This document shows, piece after piece, positions 25,401 to 34,055 of a stretch of 64,000 nt of DNA; the first letter of the stretch is position 1, and each line of letters starts with the position of its first letter. The DNA is from Niallia sp. NCCP-28. GTDB taxonomy: Bacteria; Bacillota; Bacilli; Bacillales; Cytobacillaceae. Location: NCBI RefSeq assembly GCF_023168165.1, contig NZ_BQYJ01000004.1, positions 62,001-126,000 on the forward strand, written 5' to 3'. A program made the translations under genes and the position numbers. Below the pieces are notes generated by a model. It had not been told where the DNA came from. It saw nothing but the letters and a program-made list of their open reading frames with translations, and did not search any database.

Positions 25401-26429
25401 TTACATTGTTTTTCTGCAGCAAGATTTCCTTTCCACTATTTTTGCTGGCACTGTAATTCTTCTTGGCACAAAATCATCTTCCTTCAATAATTGAAGCAGG
25501 TATTTTGCAGCTTCCACTCCCAACTGATAGATATTAATATCGACTGTTGTTAAAGAAGGTTTTATATATTTTCCTATGATAATATTATTAAATCCTACAA
25601 TTGAAATATCCTCTGGAACAGCAATCTTCAAATCCTCTGCATAGCTGATTAATTCAATCGCAACAAAATCATCAGCTGCAACAATAGCTGTTGGTGGATG
25701 GGGATCCTGCAAAAGTTTAGAAAATTGTTCCTTCATTCCATTCTTTAGCTGAGTATCATATACAACGAAACGTTCATCAAAAGAAACTTCTGCTTGTTCT
25801 AGCGACTGCTGCAATCCTTGTAATCGGTCAATTGTATAAACCATTTCCATATTTGCACCAACAAAAGCAATTCGAGTGTGCCCAAGCCCCAATAAATAAT
25901 CTGTAATTTGTTTCGTTATATAAATATTATCATTGTCTACATAAGTAATTCGCTCTGCATTAATAAAGGGTCTTCCTATTACAGTAAAAGGAAATTGCTC
26001 TTTTAGTAAATAATCCATGATGTAATCATTGGTTTTGCTGTATAAAAGAATAATGCCATCTACCCTTTTCCCTTGAACCATTTGAACTACTTCCTGATAG
26101 ATTTCGTCAGTTGATGCCCCTGTTGTCAAGTATATTCCATAATGACTTTCTCTTGCTTTTAAGCTGATGCCTCGCAGCACTTCAGGAAAAAAAGGGTTTT
26201 CAAGCGCTAATTCAGCGGAGTTTGGCATAACTATTCCGATTGTATTAGTTGATTTTACAACAAGACTTCTTGCCTGCAAGTTTGGATGATAGCCCAATTT
26301 TTCCATTGCCTCACGAACTTTTCTTTTTGTTGCTTCACTTATTTTTGGATGGTTTGCAAGCACTCGAGAAACAGTTGAGGGAGAGACATTCGCCACCTTT
26401 CCAACATCTTTAATCGTAACAGCCACCAT
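25401..26429 (-). CDS. LacI/GalR-family transcriptional regulator
   Basis: A 342-residue repressor. The N-terminal helix-turn-helix and hinge is TIKDVGKVANVSPSTVSRVL, then ARSLVVKSTNTIGIVMP, followed by a periplasmic-binding-protein-like effector domain (about 60-335) with ENPFFPEVLRGI and VGFNN. The C-terminus is cysteine-containing and basic (RKSCCRKTM). It resembles maltose-type regulators such as MalR, but no sugar genes adjoin it. A perfect 16-bp palindrome of the LacI type lies about 120 nt upstream, consistent with autoregulation. The effector is unknown. Confidence 0.85.
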   Translation of the reverse strand: MVAVTIKDVGKVANVSPSTVSRVLANHPKISEATKRKVREAMEKLGYHPNLQARSLVVKSTNTIGIVMPNSAELALENPFFPEVLRGISLKARESHYGIYLTTGASTDEIYQEVVQMVQGKRVDGIILLYSKTNDYIMDYLLKEQFPFTVIGRPFINAERITYVDNDNIYITKQITDYLLGLGHTRIAFVGANMEMVYTIDRLQGLQQSLEQAEVSFDERFVVYDTQLKNGMKEQFSKLLQDPHPPTAIVAADDFVAIELISYAEDLKIAVPEDISIVGFNNIIIGKYIKPSLTTVDINIYQLGVEAAKYLLQLLKEDDFVPRRITVPAKIVERKSCCRKTM

Positions 26430-26547
26430 TTATCCCCCTTTTAAAATTTATCACTTAGAATATTTATATAATAAAATAAATTTTAAATTTTTAATCATTA
26501 TCGCTTTCTGTTTTTACATAAGTATTAAAAAATATAGCGCAGCTAAG

Positions 26548-26563
26548 ATGCAAACGTTTGCAT
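26548..26563. promoter_or_regulatory. LacI-type operator palindrome
   Basis: ATGCAAACGTTTGCAT is a perfect palindrome with the central CG typical of LacI/CcpA-family sites. It lies upstream of the LacI-family gene and is probably its own operator. Confidence 0.6.
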
Positions 26564-26581
26564 TTATTAATAAAAATATAG

Positions 26582-26645
26582 CATAACCAACTGGATGATG
26601 CAATAAATCATGTCATTTCACTAAACATCCAACCATTTGGTTATA
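26582..26645 (-). terminator. Imperfect hairpin after hxlR
   Basis: ATAACCAA and TGGATG pair with CATCCA and TTGGTTAT across an AT-rich loop. No clean T-tract follows, so it may be a terminator for hxlR or another protein site. Confidence 0.35.
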
Positions 26646-26690
26646 TCGCCTTGAAACTTTCTCTCAAATTAACTAAAGCCTTTTTATCTA

Positions 26691-27053
26691 TTATTTTGTT
26701 TCTTTAATAGCAGGAGGAGTATCTAACACTGTATCTATATACTTTCTTCCCCATTTATACATACTTTCCAAAATCGGCATTAAACTTTCTCCTTCTTTTG
26801 TCAGAGAGTATTCTACTTTCGGAGGAACAACAGGATACACTACTCTTTTTACAATTTGATCTTCTTCTAGTTCCCTCAGCTGATTAACAAGCATTCTTTG
26901 TGTAATTCCTGGAATTAAAGCTTTTAGCTCTCCAAATCTTTTTGTTCCTTCTAGCCCTAAGTGCCAAAGTATCAACATTTTCCATTTCCCTCCAATAATA
27001 CTCAATGTCAATTCTTTTTCACAATTAAATTCTTTATTTTCCATTCTTCCCAT
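26691..27053 (-). CDS. hxlR: HxlR-type regulator of the formaldehyde-fixation genes
   Basis: A 120-residue winged-helix protein of the HxlR family. The family hallmarks are [22 protein letters not shown] near the N-terminus, [25 protein letters not shown], and [12 protein letters not shown]. The ATG at 27053 follows GGAGG at 7 nt. It is divergent from hxlAB, exactly as in B. subtilis, where HxlR activates hxlAB in response to formaldehyde. The only conserved cysteine visible is Cys9 in NCEKE, the residue that would be expected to sense an electrophile. Confidence 0.88.
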   Translation of the reverse strand: MGRMENKEFNCEKELTLSIIGGKWKMLILWHLGLEGTKRFGELKALIPGITQRMLVNQLRELEEDQIVKRVVYPVVPPKVEYSLTKEGESLMPILESMYKWGRKYIDTVLDTPPAIKETK

Positions 27054-27077
27054 TATTAAACCTCCATTCCTTTTCTA

Positions 27078-27151
27078 TCACATAGTATACTTTTTGACAC
27101 TATATAAAAAAAAAGTGCGTACTTACTTAAAAGAATTATAAGTCGTATAAT
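27078..27151 (+). promoter_or_regulatory. hxlR-hxlAB divergent control region
   Basis: A TATAAT at 27146-27151 sits 17 nt after a poor -35 (TTACTT), as expected for an activator-dependent hxlA promoter. Upstream lie repeated TACTT-type blocks (AGTATACTTTTTGACACTATA and GTGCGTACTTACTT), candidate HxlR sites. On the opposite strand TATACT can act as the hxlR -10. Confidence 0.45.
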
Positions 27152-27233
27152 CAATTTTGTACAGAAAATGTATAAATAAGCAATTTAATTTTAGATAAAC
27201 GAAATGCCAACATAAAAAGGGAGTGTGCTAACC

Positions 27234-27866
27234 ATGAAATTACAATTAGCCTTAGACTTAGTTAATATACCACAGGCAATAGAGATAGTATCTCAAGTGC
27301 AGGAATATGTAGACATTGTAGAAATTGGTACACCTGTAGTTATAAATGAAGGCTTAAATGCTGTTAAACAAGTAAAAGAAGCATTTCCTAATACAACTGT
27401 ATTAGCTGATTTAAAAATTATGGATGCTGCTGGTTATGAGGTAAGCCAAGCTACTTCATATGGTGCAGATATCGTAACGATTCTTGCTGTTGCAGAAGAC
27501 GAATCAATCAAAGGCGCAGTAGCAGAAGCAAAAAAACAAGGAAAAGAAATCCTTGTAGATATGATTGCTGTGAAAGATATTAAAACACGCGCAAAAGAAC
27601 TAGATGAATTTGGCATAGATTATATTTGTGTTCATACAGGCTATGATCTGCAAGCTGTAGGCAAAAACTCTTTTGATGATTTAAAAGCAATCAAAAGTGT
27701 TGTTAAAAAAGCAAAAACTGCTGTTGCAGGCGGAATCAAACTAGAAACATTACCAGAGGTTATTGCAGCTCAACCTGATTTAGTTATCGTTGGCGGCGGA
27801 ATTACTGGCAAAGAAAACTTAAAAGAAACAGCATCTCAATTCAAAGAACTTATCGTGCAAGGTTAA
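27234..27866 (+). CDS. hxlA: 3-hexulose-6-phosphate synthase
   Basis: This cytoplasmic TIM-barrel aldolase condenses formaldehyde with ribulose 5-phosphate, the first step of the ribulose monophosphate pathway. It has 210 residues from the ATG at 27234 (GGGAG 10 nt upstream). Family motifs are MKLQLALDLVN, VEIGTPVVINEG, VLADLKIMDAAGYE with the catalytic DxKxxD, and VVGGGITGKEN for phosphate binding. It is followed after 5 nt by hxlB. No methanol dehydrogenase is nearby, so formaldehyde detoxification is more likely than methylotrophy. Confidence 0.94.
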   Translation: MKLQLALDLVNIPQAIEIVSQVQEYVDIVEIGTPVVINEGLNAVKQVKEAFPNTTVLADLKIMDAAGYEVSQATSYGADIVTILAVAEDESIKGAVAEAKKQGKEILVDMIAVKDIKTRAKELDEFGIDYICVHTGYDLQAVGKNSFDDLKAIKSVVKKAKTAVAGGIKLETLPEVIAAQPDLVIVGGGITGKENLKETASQFKELIVQG

Positions 27867-27871
27867 GATTT

Positions 27872-28429
27872 ATGAAGTCAACTGACTATATGCAAGAAGT
27901 GATAAAAGAGCTGAACCGAGCCTCCAAACTTGTATCTGATCATGATTTAGAAGAATTGGTGGACAGTATCCTCTCTGCAAAAAAAGTACTGGTTGTCGGC
28001 GCCGGAAGATCTGGATTTATGCTAAAGTCATTTGCGATGCGAATGATGCATATGGGCATTGATGCCTATGTTGTCGGTGAAACTGTAACAGCTAACTTTG
28101 AAAAAGAAGATTTGCTGATCATCGGCACAGGCTCTGGCGAAACAAAAGGACTTGTTTCCATTGCCGAAAAAGCAAAAGCAATTGGCGGAAAAGTAATTGC
28201 TGTCACTATCTTTCCTGAATCAACTGTTGGAAGCCTAGCTGATTATGCAATTAAACTTCCAGGTTCGCCAAAGGATAAAACAGACAGCGATTTTTCCACT
28301 ATTCAGCCAATGGGCTCTTTATTCGAACAGCTTTTATTGCTTGTTTTAGACAGCGTCATCTTAAAGTTTATGGAGAAAAAGGGACTGGATTCTAATACAA
28401 TGTATGGAAAACACGCGAATTTAGAATAA
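27872..28429 (+). CDS. hxlB: 6-phospho-3-hexuloisomerase
   Basis: A SIS-domain isomerase that converts hexulose 6-phosphate to fructose 6-phosphate, the second ribulose monophosphate step. The 185 residues match the family size. VLVVGAGRSGFMLKSFAMRMMHMG near residue 33 is the SIS sugar-phosphate loop, and GTGSGETKGLVSIAEKAK the second one. It lies 5 nt after hxlA in the same transcript, and a terminator follows. Confidence 0.94.
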   Translation: MKSTDYMQEVIKELNRASKLVSDHDLEELVDSILSAKKVLVVGAGRSGFMLKSFAMRMMHMGIDAYVVGETVTANFEKEDLLIIGTGSGETKGLVSIAEKAKAIGGKVIAVTIFPESTVGSLADYAIKLPGSPKDKTDSDFSTIQPMGSLFEQLLLLVLDSVILKFMEKKGLDSNTMYGKHANLE

Positions 28430-28434
28430 TAGCA

Positions 28435-28474
28435 GGGAAAAGAGGTGCCCTACAACTAGGCCATTTCTTTTCCC
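28435..28474 (+). terminator. Terminator of hxlAB
   Basis: GGGAAAAGA pairs with TCTTTTCCC, followed by TATTTTCAT. Confidence 0.65.
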
Positions 28475-28552
28475 TATTTTCATGCACTTTAGTAGATTTA
28501 TAATAGATTTTCTTTTATATTAATATTTAATGTTGATAAAGGAGTGTTTTAA

Positions 28553-29269
28553 ATGGCATCACTTAAAGGAAAAGTAGCATTAATAACAGGCGCTGGCCGA
28601 GGAATTGGCCGTGCAACTGCAATTGCCCTTGCACAAGAAGGCGTCCATCTTGGTTTGATTGGACTAACATCAGCCAATTTAGAAAAAGTAGCAGAAGAAG
28701 TAAAACAATATGGTGTAACTGTATCAATTGCAACTGCAGATGTTGCAAATAACGAGTCTGTTATCGAGGCAGTCAACCATGTAACTAGCGAATTAAAACA
28801 AATTGATATTTTGATCAACAATGCTGGAACGGCTAAGTTTGGCGGATTCCTTGATGTTTCTACAGAAGATTGGGAGAAAATCATCCAAGTAAATCTTCTT
28901 GGCACATATTATGTAACAAAAGCGGTTCTTCCAGGCATGATTGAAAGAAAATCAGGAGATATTATCAATATTTCTTCATCAGCCGGCCAAAAAGGAGCTC
29001 CTGTTACAAGTGCATACAGTGCCTCTAAATTTGCTGTATTAGGATTAACAGAATCTCTGATGCTGGAAGTGAGAAAACATAATATTCGTGTAACAGCACT
29101 AACACCAAGTACAGTTGCTACTGATTTGGCAATCGAAACAAATTTAACAGATGGCAATCCAGAAAAAGTAATGCAGCCTGAAGATTTGGCAGAATTTATG
29201 GTAGCCCAGTTAAAATTAAACTCTCGTGTATTTATTAAAACAGCTGGCATGTGGTCTACAAATCCTTAA
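28553..29269 (+). CDS. yoxD: Short-chain dehydrogenase/reductase (YoxD-like, FabG-type)
   Basis: A 238-residue Rossmann-fold NAD(P)-dependent oxidoreductase. The cofactor loop GAGRGIGRA is near residue 14, NNAG near 90, catalytic Ser in ISSSAGQKG near 140, and YSASK near 155. The C-terminus [11 protein letters not shown] and the motif [13 protein letters not shown] match B. subtilis YoxD strongly. The annotation 3-ketoacyl-ACP reductase is often transferred to this family, but its true substrate is not known. GGAGTG precedes the ATG. It is separated from hxlAB by a terminator, so it is a separate unit. Confidence 0.86.
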   Translation: MASLKGKVALITGAGRGIGRATAIALAQEGVHLGLIGLTSANLEKVAEEVKQYGVTVSIATADVANNESVIEAVNHVTSELKQIDILINNAGTAKFGGFLDVSTEDWEKIIQVNLLGTYYVTKAVLPGMIERKSGDIINISSSAGQKGAPVTSAYSASKFAVLGLTESLMLEVRKHNIRVTALTPSTVATDLAIETNLTDGNPEKVMQPEDLAEFMVAQLKLNSRVFIKTAGMWSTNP

Positions 29270-29276
29270 ACATATA

Positions 29277-29327
29277 AAAGGCAAGGAGCAGCCTAATCTT
29301 TAAGATTGATGCCCCTTGCCTTTTTTT
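29277..29327 (+). terminator. Terminator after yoxD
   Basis: AAAAGGCAAGG pairs with CCTTGCCTTTT across a structured loop (ATCTT/AAGAT), followed by nine T. Confidence 0.85.
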
Positions 29328-29364
29328 TTCGCAAAATGTTTAAAAAACTCCTCTGGGGAATTTT

Positions 29365-30834
29365 TTAAATATCATATTGTACTTCTTCCCCTGATTCATT
29401 CACATACTCAATTACAGACTTATTTGTCTGAAGATTAATATATAGTGTACAGTATTTGTCATCCTTTTTCCAAGATAGACAAATTTCATCTGCAGCAGAT
29501 TCTAATACTTCAAATGCTCCGTTAAATGCATCATATTCATTTCTAAAACGGATAAGCCTTAACAGCCTTTGCACTACTTCTTTGCCTAGAAACTCTTCAA
29601 TTTCCTTCAAACTAAAGTTATGGCGGTTAATTTCACGGCCTTCACCTGTTTTTTGGACATTTTCTACATCATTTTCTCCTGCAAGAAGTCCTACATAATA
29701 TACTTGAGGAACACCTGGTGCAAAAAACTGAATTGCCCTTGCTGCTAAATAAGCATCATCATCGCAATTAAGGACCGAATAATAAGAACATCTAATCTGA
29801 TGCACATCAAATCCATCTTCCGCTTTATGCTCATCTGATAATATAAGACTAAGATTAGAGCCCCTTTCTAAGCAAACATCCACTAATGCTTTCGCTTCTT
29901 TCGTATCAATAAGGTCATCCATATCCGGTTTAACTGGGATGCCGTCATGACAATCAAGCATTGTAAACTGTTTATGTGGACGGTTTTTTAAATAATCAAG
30001 CAATTCATTGCTTGATTTATTGATTAATGTATCAAGAATTCTATATGGCAAGATAAAATCATAAATCCAACAGCCATGCTCTGCTAATTTATATTGAATC
30101 GAATAATGGGAATGAACTTCAGGAAGCAGTTCAATGTCTAGTGAATCAGCTAATTCCATCACCCAGTCAAGAAACTCATATATTTCTGGTTCAACGAAAA
30201 AACAGCTTGTGCCCAGTTTTTTAATAACATAGCCTACTGCATCCAATCTGACTATCTTTATATTCTGTTCTTTAAAATTAACAAAAAAGTCTGTAAGCAG
30301 CTGCTTTACTTTTTTTGATTTAATGTCTAAATCAATTTGTTCAGAAGGATCTGTTTTTCCAAAGGTTGTCCAAACTTTCTCTTCTTCACCAGTTTCTTCA
30401 ATAGTAAAAGTAGAATATGGAAGAGGTCTGCGCAAAAACATTTTATCAATATCTTCTTGAACAGGTTGTCCATCTTCCCAAAGTTTATCTAATGTAATAA
30501 ATAGATCGGCATATTCAGATTTTCGCCCTTTTTGAAGAAAATCTTGGAAATAGGCTGATTGTCTCGAAATATGGTTAACCATTAAATCGACTAATATATC
30601 AAAGTTTTCTCCAATTTGTCTGATATCTTCCCAAGTGCCAAAACTTGGTTCAATCTCTAAATAAGTTAGCGGAGCAAATCCCCTATCTCCTGAGGATGGA
30701 AAAGGAGGAAGAATATGAACTCCGCCTTTAAAAATATCAGAAAAATGTTTTAAAAGCACTTGATTAAGAGTCTTTAAGTCTCCTCCTAACGAATCTGGAT
30801 ATGTAATAAGCTGTACTTGATTTTTCACTGCCAT
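29365..30834 (-). CDS. Sucrose phosphorylase (GH13)
   Basis: This cytoplasmic enzyme splits sucrose with phosphate into glucose 1-phosphate and fructose. It has 489 residues, the usual length. It shows the GH13 subfamily 18 barrel: HILPPFPSSGDRGFAPLTY near residue 40, the nucleophile Asp198 in VRLDAVGY, the acid/base Glu239 in LLPEVHSHY, and the transition-state Asp297 in DCHDG. The ATG follows TAGGAGGAATTAATA. It is second in an operon after a fructokinase-like gene with 12 nt between them, so the two products are both channelled to glycolysis. A related glucosylglycerate or glucosylglycerol phosphorylase activity cannot be excluded. Confidence 0.86.
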   Translation of the reverse strand: MAVKNQVQLITYPDSLGGDLKTLNQVLLKHFSDIFKGGVHILPPFPSSGDRGFAPLTYLEIEPSFGTWEDIRQIGENFDILVDLMVNHISRQSAYFQDFLQKGRKSEYADLFITLDKLWEDGQPVQEDIDKMFLRRPLPYSTFTIEETGEEEKVWTTFGKTDPSEQIDLDIKSKKVKQLLTDFFVNFKEQNIKIVRLDAVGYVIKKLGTSCFFVEPEIYEFLDWVMELADSLDIELLPEVHSHYSIQYKLAEHGCWIYDFILPYRILDTLINKSSNELLDYLKNRPHKQFTMLDCHDGIPVKPDMDDLIDTKEAKALVDVCLERGSNLSLILSDEHKAEDGFDVHQIRCSYYSVLNCDDDAYLAARAIQFFAPGVPQVYYVGLLAGENDVENVQKTGEGREINRHNFSLKEIEEFLGKEVVQRLLRLIRFRNEYDAFNGAFEVLESAADEICLSWKKDDKYCTLYINLQTNKSVIEYVNESGEEVQYDI

Positions 30835-30846
30835 TATTAATTCCTC

Positions 30847-31803
30847 CTAATATCCATACATTTCTTGAATTGCTTCCAATTTTGGCAAATCTACTACCGC
30901 ACCAGTATATTTCAATTTATAGGCACTAACTGCAAAACCTAGATTTAACGCTTCTTTTATCGAATATCCTTTCACCACTGCTGTATAAAATCCAGACCAG
31001 AAAGCGTCTCCTGCTCCTGTTGTATCGACAATTTCTGTTGCCAATGTATGAAACCTGAGCGTTTCTGCTCCATTTGAAACGATGGCTCCATCTTCTCCTA
31101 ATGTCATAATAACAAGTTTTGCACCAAGTTTCAGAAATTTCTCTATTTGATTTTCTGGAGTATCTTTTCCAAATAATCTTTCTGCATCATCTTCAGATGG
31201 TTTGATGATATCTACTTTACTGATAATACTTTTCACATACTCTACTCCATCTTCTCCCTTTTTCCATATCATCGGATGATAGTTCGGATCAAAGCATACT
31301 AATATATTATGCTTATTTGCTGCTTCCATTACCTTTTCAATTGTCTCACGAACAGGCATCCTAGAAATAGGCCAGCAAGAAAAGTGGACAATTTTTGACT
31401 GCAATAATGCCTCTTCAAGCTTAGAAGTATAAGCTATTCTGTAGTCTGCCCCTCGGTAAAAAACGGGAATGGGCGTTGATTTACTTTTAGTTACTACCAC
31501 CATGCTTGTGGAATAATCGACTCTCTGCACACAATTTGTGTCAATGCCGGCATTTTGCAAATGATTTATTAAAAAGTCTCCTAAACCATCCTCGCCAACA
31601 GCTGATGCCACTTTAGAGTTGATGCCCAAGCTCTTCACATTCATTGCAATATTGGAAGGAGACCCTCCAAAAAATTTATGATAAGCAGTACTCTCAAAGT
31701 TTTCATCATAATCTTCAGAAATCATATCGATAAGAAGCTCTCCTACCGTTAAAATATCATTACTTCTATCTGAAAACTCAATTTTTTCATCCAATTTGAA
31801 CAT
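30847..31803 (-). CDS. PfkB-family fructokinase
   Basis: A 318-residue ribokinase-fold kinase. The N-terminal motif is KFFGGSPSNIAMNVKSLG with the sugar-binding GG, and the C-terminal motif is DTTGAGDAFWSGFYTAVVKG with the catalytic aspartate. The DPNYHPMIW and KPSEDDAERLFG blocks are typical of fructokinase/IolC-type kinases. It is first in the operon with sucrose phosphorylase, which releases free fructose, so fructose is the most economical substrate. TTGGAGGAG precedes the ATG. No sucrose permease is encoded nearby. Confidence 0.82.
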   Translation of the reverse strand: MFKLDEKIEFSDRSNDILTVGELLIDMISEDYDENFESTAYHKFFGGSPSNIAMNVKSLGINSKVASAVGEDGLGDFLINHLQNAGIDTNCVQRVDYSTSMVVVTKSKSTPIPVFYRGADYRIAYTSKLEEALLQSKIVHFSCWPISRMPVRETIEKVMEAANKHNILVCFDPNYHPMIWKKGEDGVEYVKSIISKVDIIKPSEDDAERLFGKDTPENQIEKFLKLGAKLVIMTLGEDGAIVSNGAETLRFHTLATEIVDTTGAGDAFWSGFYTAVVKGYSIKEALNLGFAVSAYKLKYTGAVVDLPKLEAIQEMYGY

Positions 31804-32146
31804 ATGTACTCCTCCAAAATAGATTAATAAATACTTGCTAGATTATATTTATTGATTGATGGTAAAATCTATCTTCGACTTTCAAACAATCTCCTATAAA
31901 GCAAAACTTCAATCACCACGATTTTACGAGCAAATTTAGATCTCTTGTTTTCTTTCTCATTCTCGATATGTCAACCAAAAGCTCGATAAATGGGGGAATC
32001 ATTTCTAAATGCTATTTTGGTACCGATTCCATTTCGGACTGCAATTAAGAAAGTATTTTCTAACATACAGATAAGCAATATAAAACATTTTTATCCTTTT
32101 AGAAACGATAATACTAACCAATTATCATCGTGATGGATTTTTTAAA
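31804..32146 (-). other. Long leader of the fructokinase-sucrose phosphorylase operon
   Basis: About 350 nt of transcribed leader separate the predicted start site from the fructokinase gene. It contains copy 3 of the dispersed repeat (minus strand, 31891-31920) and a possible 27-codon frame (32005-32088, ATG after AAAAGGA). No known riboswitch could be recognised. Confidence 0.4.
31891..31920 (-). repeat. Dispersed repeat, partial copy 3
   Basis: On the minus strand the sequence GTGATTGAAGTTTTGCTTTATAGGAG matches the CACTGATTGAAGTTTCGCTTTAT block at 62361-62386. Confidence 0.4.
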
Positions 32147-32217
32147 TGGCATCGTTTTCATACATAATTTATCATCTGCTTTTCTTTCTGTCAATTGTTT
32201 TTTTGTTATCGTTTTCA
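32147..32217 (-). promoter_or_regulatory. Catabolite-controlled promoter of the sucrose phosphorylase operon
   Basis: On the minus strand TTGACA (plus 32189-32194) and TAAATT (plus 32166-32171) are 17 nt apart. A perfect match to the CcpA cre consensus, TGAAAACGATAACA (plus 32204-32217), lies just upstream of the -35. A near-match, TGAAAACGATGCCA (plus 32147-32160), lies just after the -10. Either CcpA or a LacI-type sucrose repressor could bind both. Confidence 0.7.
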
Positions 32218-32268
32218 CAAAAAATGCTTTCTTTTTTTTCAAAATTCATTTACTTCTTTTTCATAAAA

Positions 32269-32299
32269 AAACTCCCACAAAATAGTTTTGTGAGAGTTT
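32269..32299 (-). terminator. Terminator of the 3D-domain protein gene
   Basis: AAACTCNCACAAAA pairs with TTTTGTGNGAGTTT, with a T7 run on the minus strand. Confidence 0.85.
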
Positions 32300-32316
32300 C
32301 TTATGGACTCAATAAT

Positions 32317-33519
32317 TTATTTTAAAATAATGACTTTAACTGTTTTTCTTCCCCATGCTATTGATTTGCTGTTATTTGGCATCAATACATCAATTTTATG
32401 TCCTTTGATGGCTCCTCCGGTATCGCCGGCAATTGCCTGACCATACCCTTCTACCCATACTCTTGTACCTAATGGAATAACAGAAGGATCAACTGCAATC
32501 AGCTTCATATTATTATTCTTTTTTATGTTATAGCCAAGTGCTGTAAAATCTGATTTTGTACTTTCATGACTGTAGGCAGTTGCAGTAACATACATTGTTT
32601 CTTCACTGCTTTTATTGCTCTGTTTGCTGCTATTGGCTGTACTGCTATTATTTGTTGAAGTATTGTTTGACTTGCTGCTTTCTTTTTTAGTAGAAACAGC
32701 TGCCACCTTTGTTGTTGCACTTACTGCTTCTTCTGCTGATTCCTTCGCTTTGGCAAGTTTTTGTTTTCTTGCTTCAGCAGATTTTTCTTGTTTTTTCAAA
32801 TTAATTTGCTCTTGTTTAATTTGATCTTGAATAGCTGATTTTTCATTTTCAGCGAGTGTAATCTCTTTAGAAATATCATTGTATTTTGATTGTACGCCAG
32901 CAAGTGTTTGTTGGCCCTTTTGCAGATTTTTTTCTAATTCTGCTTGATTGACTGCCAATGTTTCATACTGATTTTTCAATACTTCCTCTTGCTCTGCAAT
33001 TGCCTGCTTTTCTGTTTCAATTGTTTCCAAATCCTTTTGCTGTTGTTCCAGTATATCTCGATCTGTATTAAATATGACAGAAACAGCTGTTGCACGATCT
33101 AAGAAATCCGATAAATCTTCTGCATTAAGCAAGACCTCCAAAAAGACATTTGTTTGGTCATTATGCTGAAGTGTAACAAGGCGCTCTTTCATTACTTCTT
33201 TTCGCGCAAGTACTTTATCTTCTAATACAACAATTTCCTTTTTCTTTTTATCTATTAAGTTTTGAGTTTCTTTAATTTCATTTTCCAAAGCAGATATGTT
33301 TTCTTTATTTTTTTCTGTTTCATTCTTAAGGTCTGCTAAATCGTTATGTACAGCCTCAAGTTCTTTCGAAACTTCTTGTTTTTCTGCTTTTTTTTCTTGA
33401 ATTAACGCTTCTTTTTTCTCTAGTGTTTCTTGATTCGTTTCTGCATGAGCCATCATAGATGTTGACAAGAATACGATACTTGTCAGAGAAATGACTATTA
33501 TTTTTTTTAAGGAACGCAT
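32317..33519 (-). CDS. Secreted coiled-coil protein with C-terminal 3D (lytic-transglycosylase-like) domain
   Basis: A 400-residue exported protein. The signal peptide (residues 1-26) ends at MAHA-E. Residues 27-275 are a long coiled coil like the N-terminus of CwlO/PcsB-type hydrolases, with the block ERLVTLQHNDQTNVFLEVLL. A Ser/Asn/Thr-rich linker (about 276-307) follows. The C-terminal 3D domain (about 310-400) has the three conserved aspartates in AVDPSVIPLGT, AGDTGGAIKG and KIDVLM, the catalytic arrangement of MltA/YabE-type enzymes. It probably cleaves peptidoglycan, with the coiled coil controlling it. In bacilli CwlO has an NlpC/P60 domain at this position, so this is a domain-swapped relative. 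It is monocistronic. Confidence 0.85.
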   Translation of the reverse strand: MRSLKKIIVISLTSIVFLSTSMMAHAETNQETLEKKEALIQEKKAEKQEVSKELEAVHNDLADLKNETEKNKENISALENEIKETQNLIDKKKKEIVVLEDKVLARKEVMKERLVTLQHNDQTNVFLEVLLNAEDLSDFLDRATAVSVIFNTDRDILEQQQKDLETIETEKQAIAEQEEVLKNQYETLAVNQAELEKNLQKGQQTLAGVQSKYNDISKEITLAENEKSAIQDQIKQEQINLKKQEKSAEARKQKLAKAKESAEEAVSATTKVAAVSTKKESSKSNNTSTNNSSTANSSKQSNKSSEETMYVTATAYSHESTKSDFTALGYNIKKNNNMKLIAVDPSVIPLGTRVWVEGYGQAIAGDTGGAIKGHKIDVLMPNNSKSIAWGRKTVKVIILK

Positions 33520-34055
33520 CTAAAAACCCCTTTCTCTATCTTTTATAACATAAGTAAAGGGGGGTTATATTACAATTCTATTAAATTATTAAGTCATTTA
33601 GCTTAAAAATGTCTTATTAACAGAAAATTCACTCTAAAACCTCGGTAAAAAATAGAAATTTCAACCATTTAAATTCCTTATTTTTCCATCATAATCATTA
33701 TTTTTTATCTGGCTTTTTCATTTCCATTATACAGAAAACATGCACTGTAGAGGGAATGTATTGTCATTATTTTGATAAGCACTTACTATTTTCTCAAATC
33801 TTCCATATCCAATAAAAGGTAAAAATTAAATAACAGGCTTTAAAAAACTAAATATTCCAATATTAATCTTTTTTTCTTGGTGTCCATCTTTTTAATTATA
33901 TAATGAAAGATAATCAATATTTATTCCATATTATATAATCCTACTGAATTTTATACTGTGACAGCCAATTATAAAAAAGATATCAATATAATAAGAGATG
34001 CTTTTAAAGAACCATTTGAACAACAAGGAAAACATTGGGAAAGGAAATGTGGAAA
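33520..34055. other. Gene-free divergent region upstream of the 3D-domain and glycolate genes
   Basis: About 500 nt of AT-rich DNA without a convincing frame, repeat or hairpin. It must hold the promoters of both divergent genes. A GGGGTTA-containing stretch at about 33558 lies close to the 3D-domain gene. I saw nothing else to annotate. Confidence 0.45.

Noticed and set aside
31804-32146. Riboswitch in the long sucrose operon leader
   Set aside because: No conserved riboswitch core was recognisable, and the leader instead contains a dispersed repeat.
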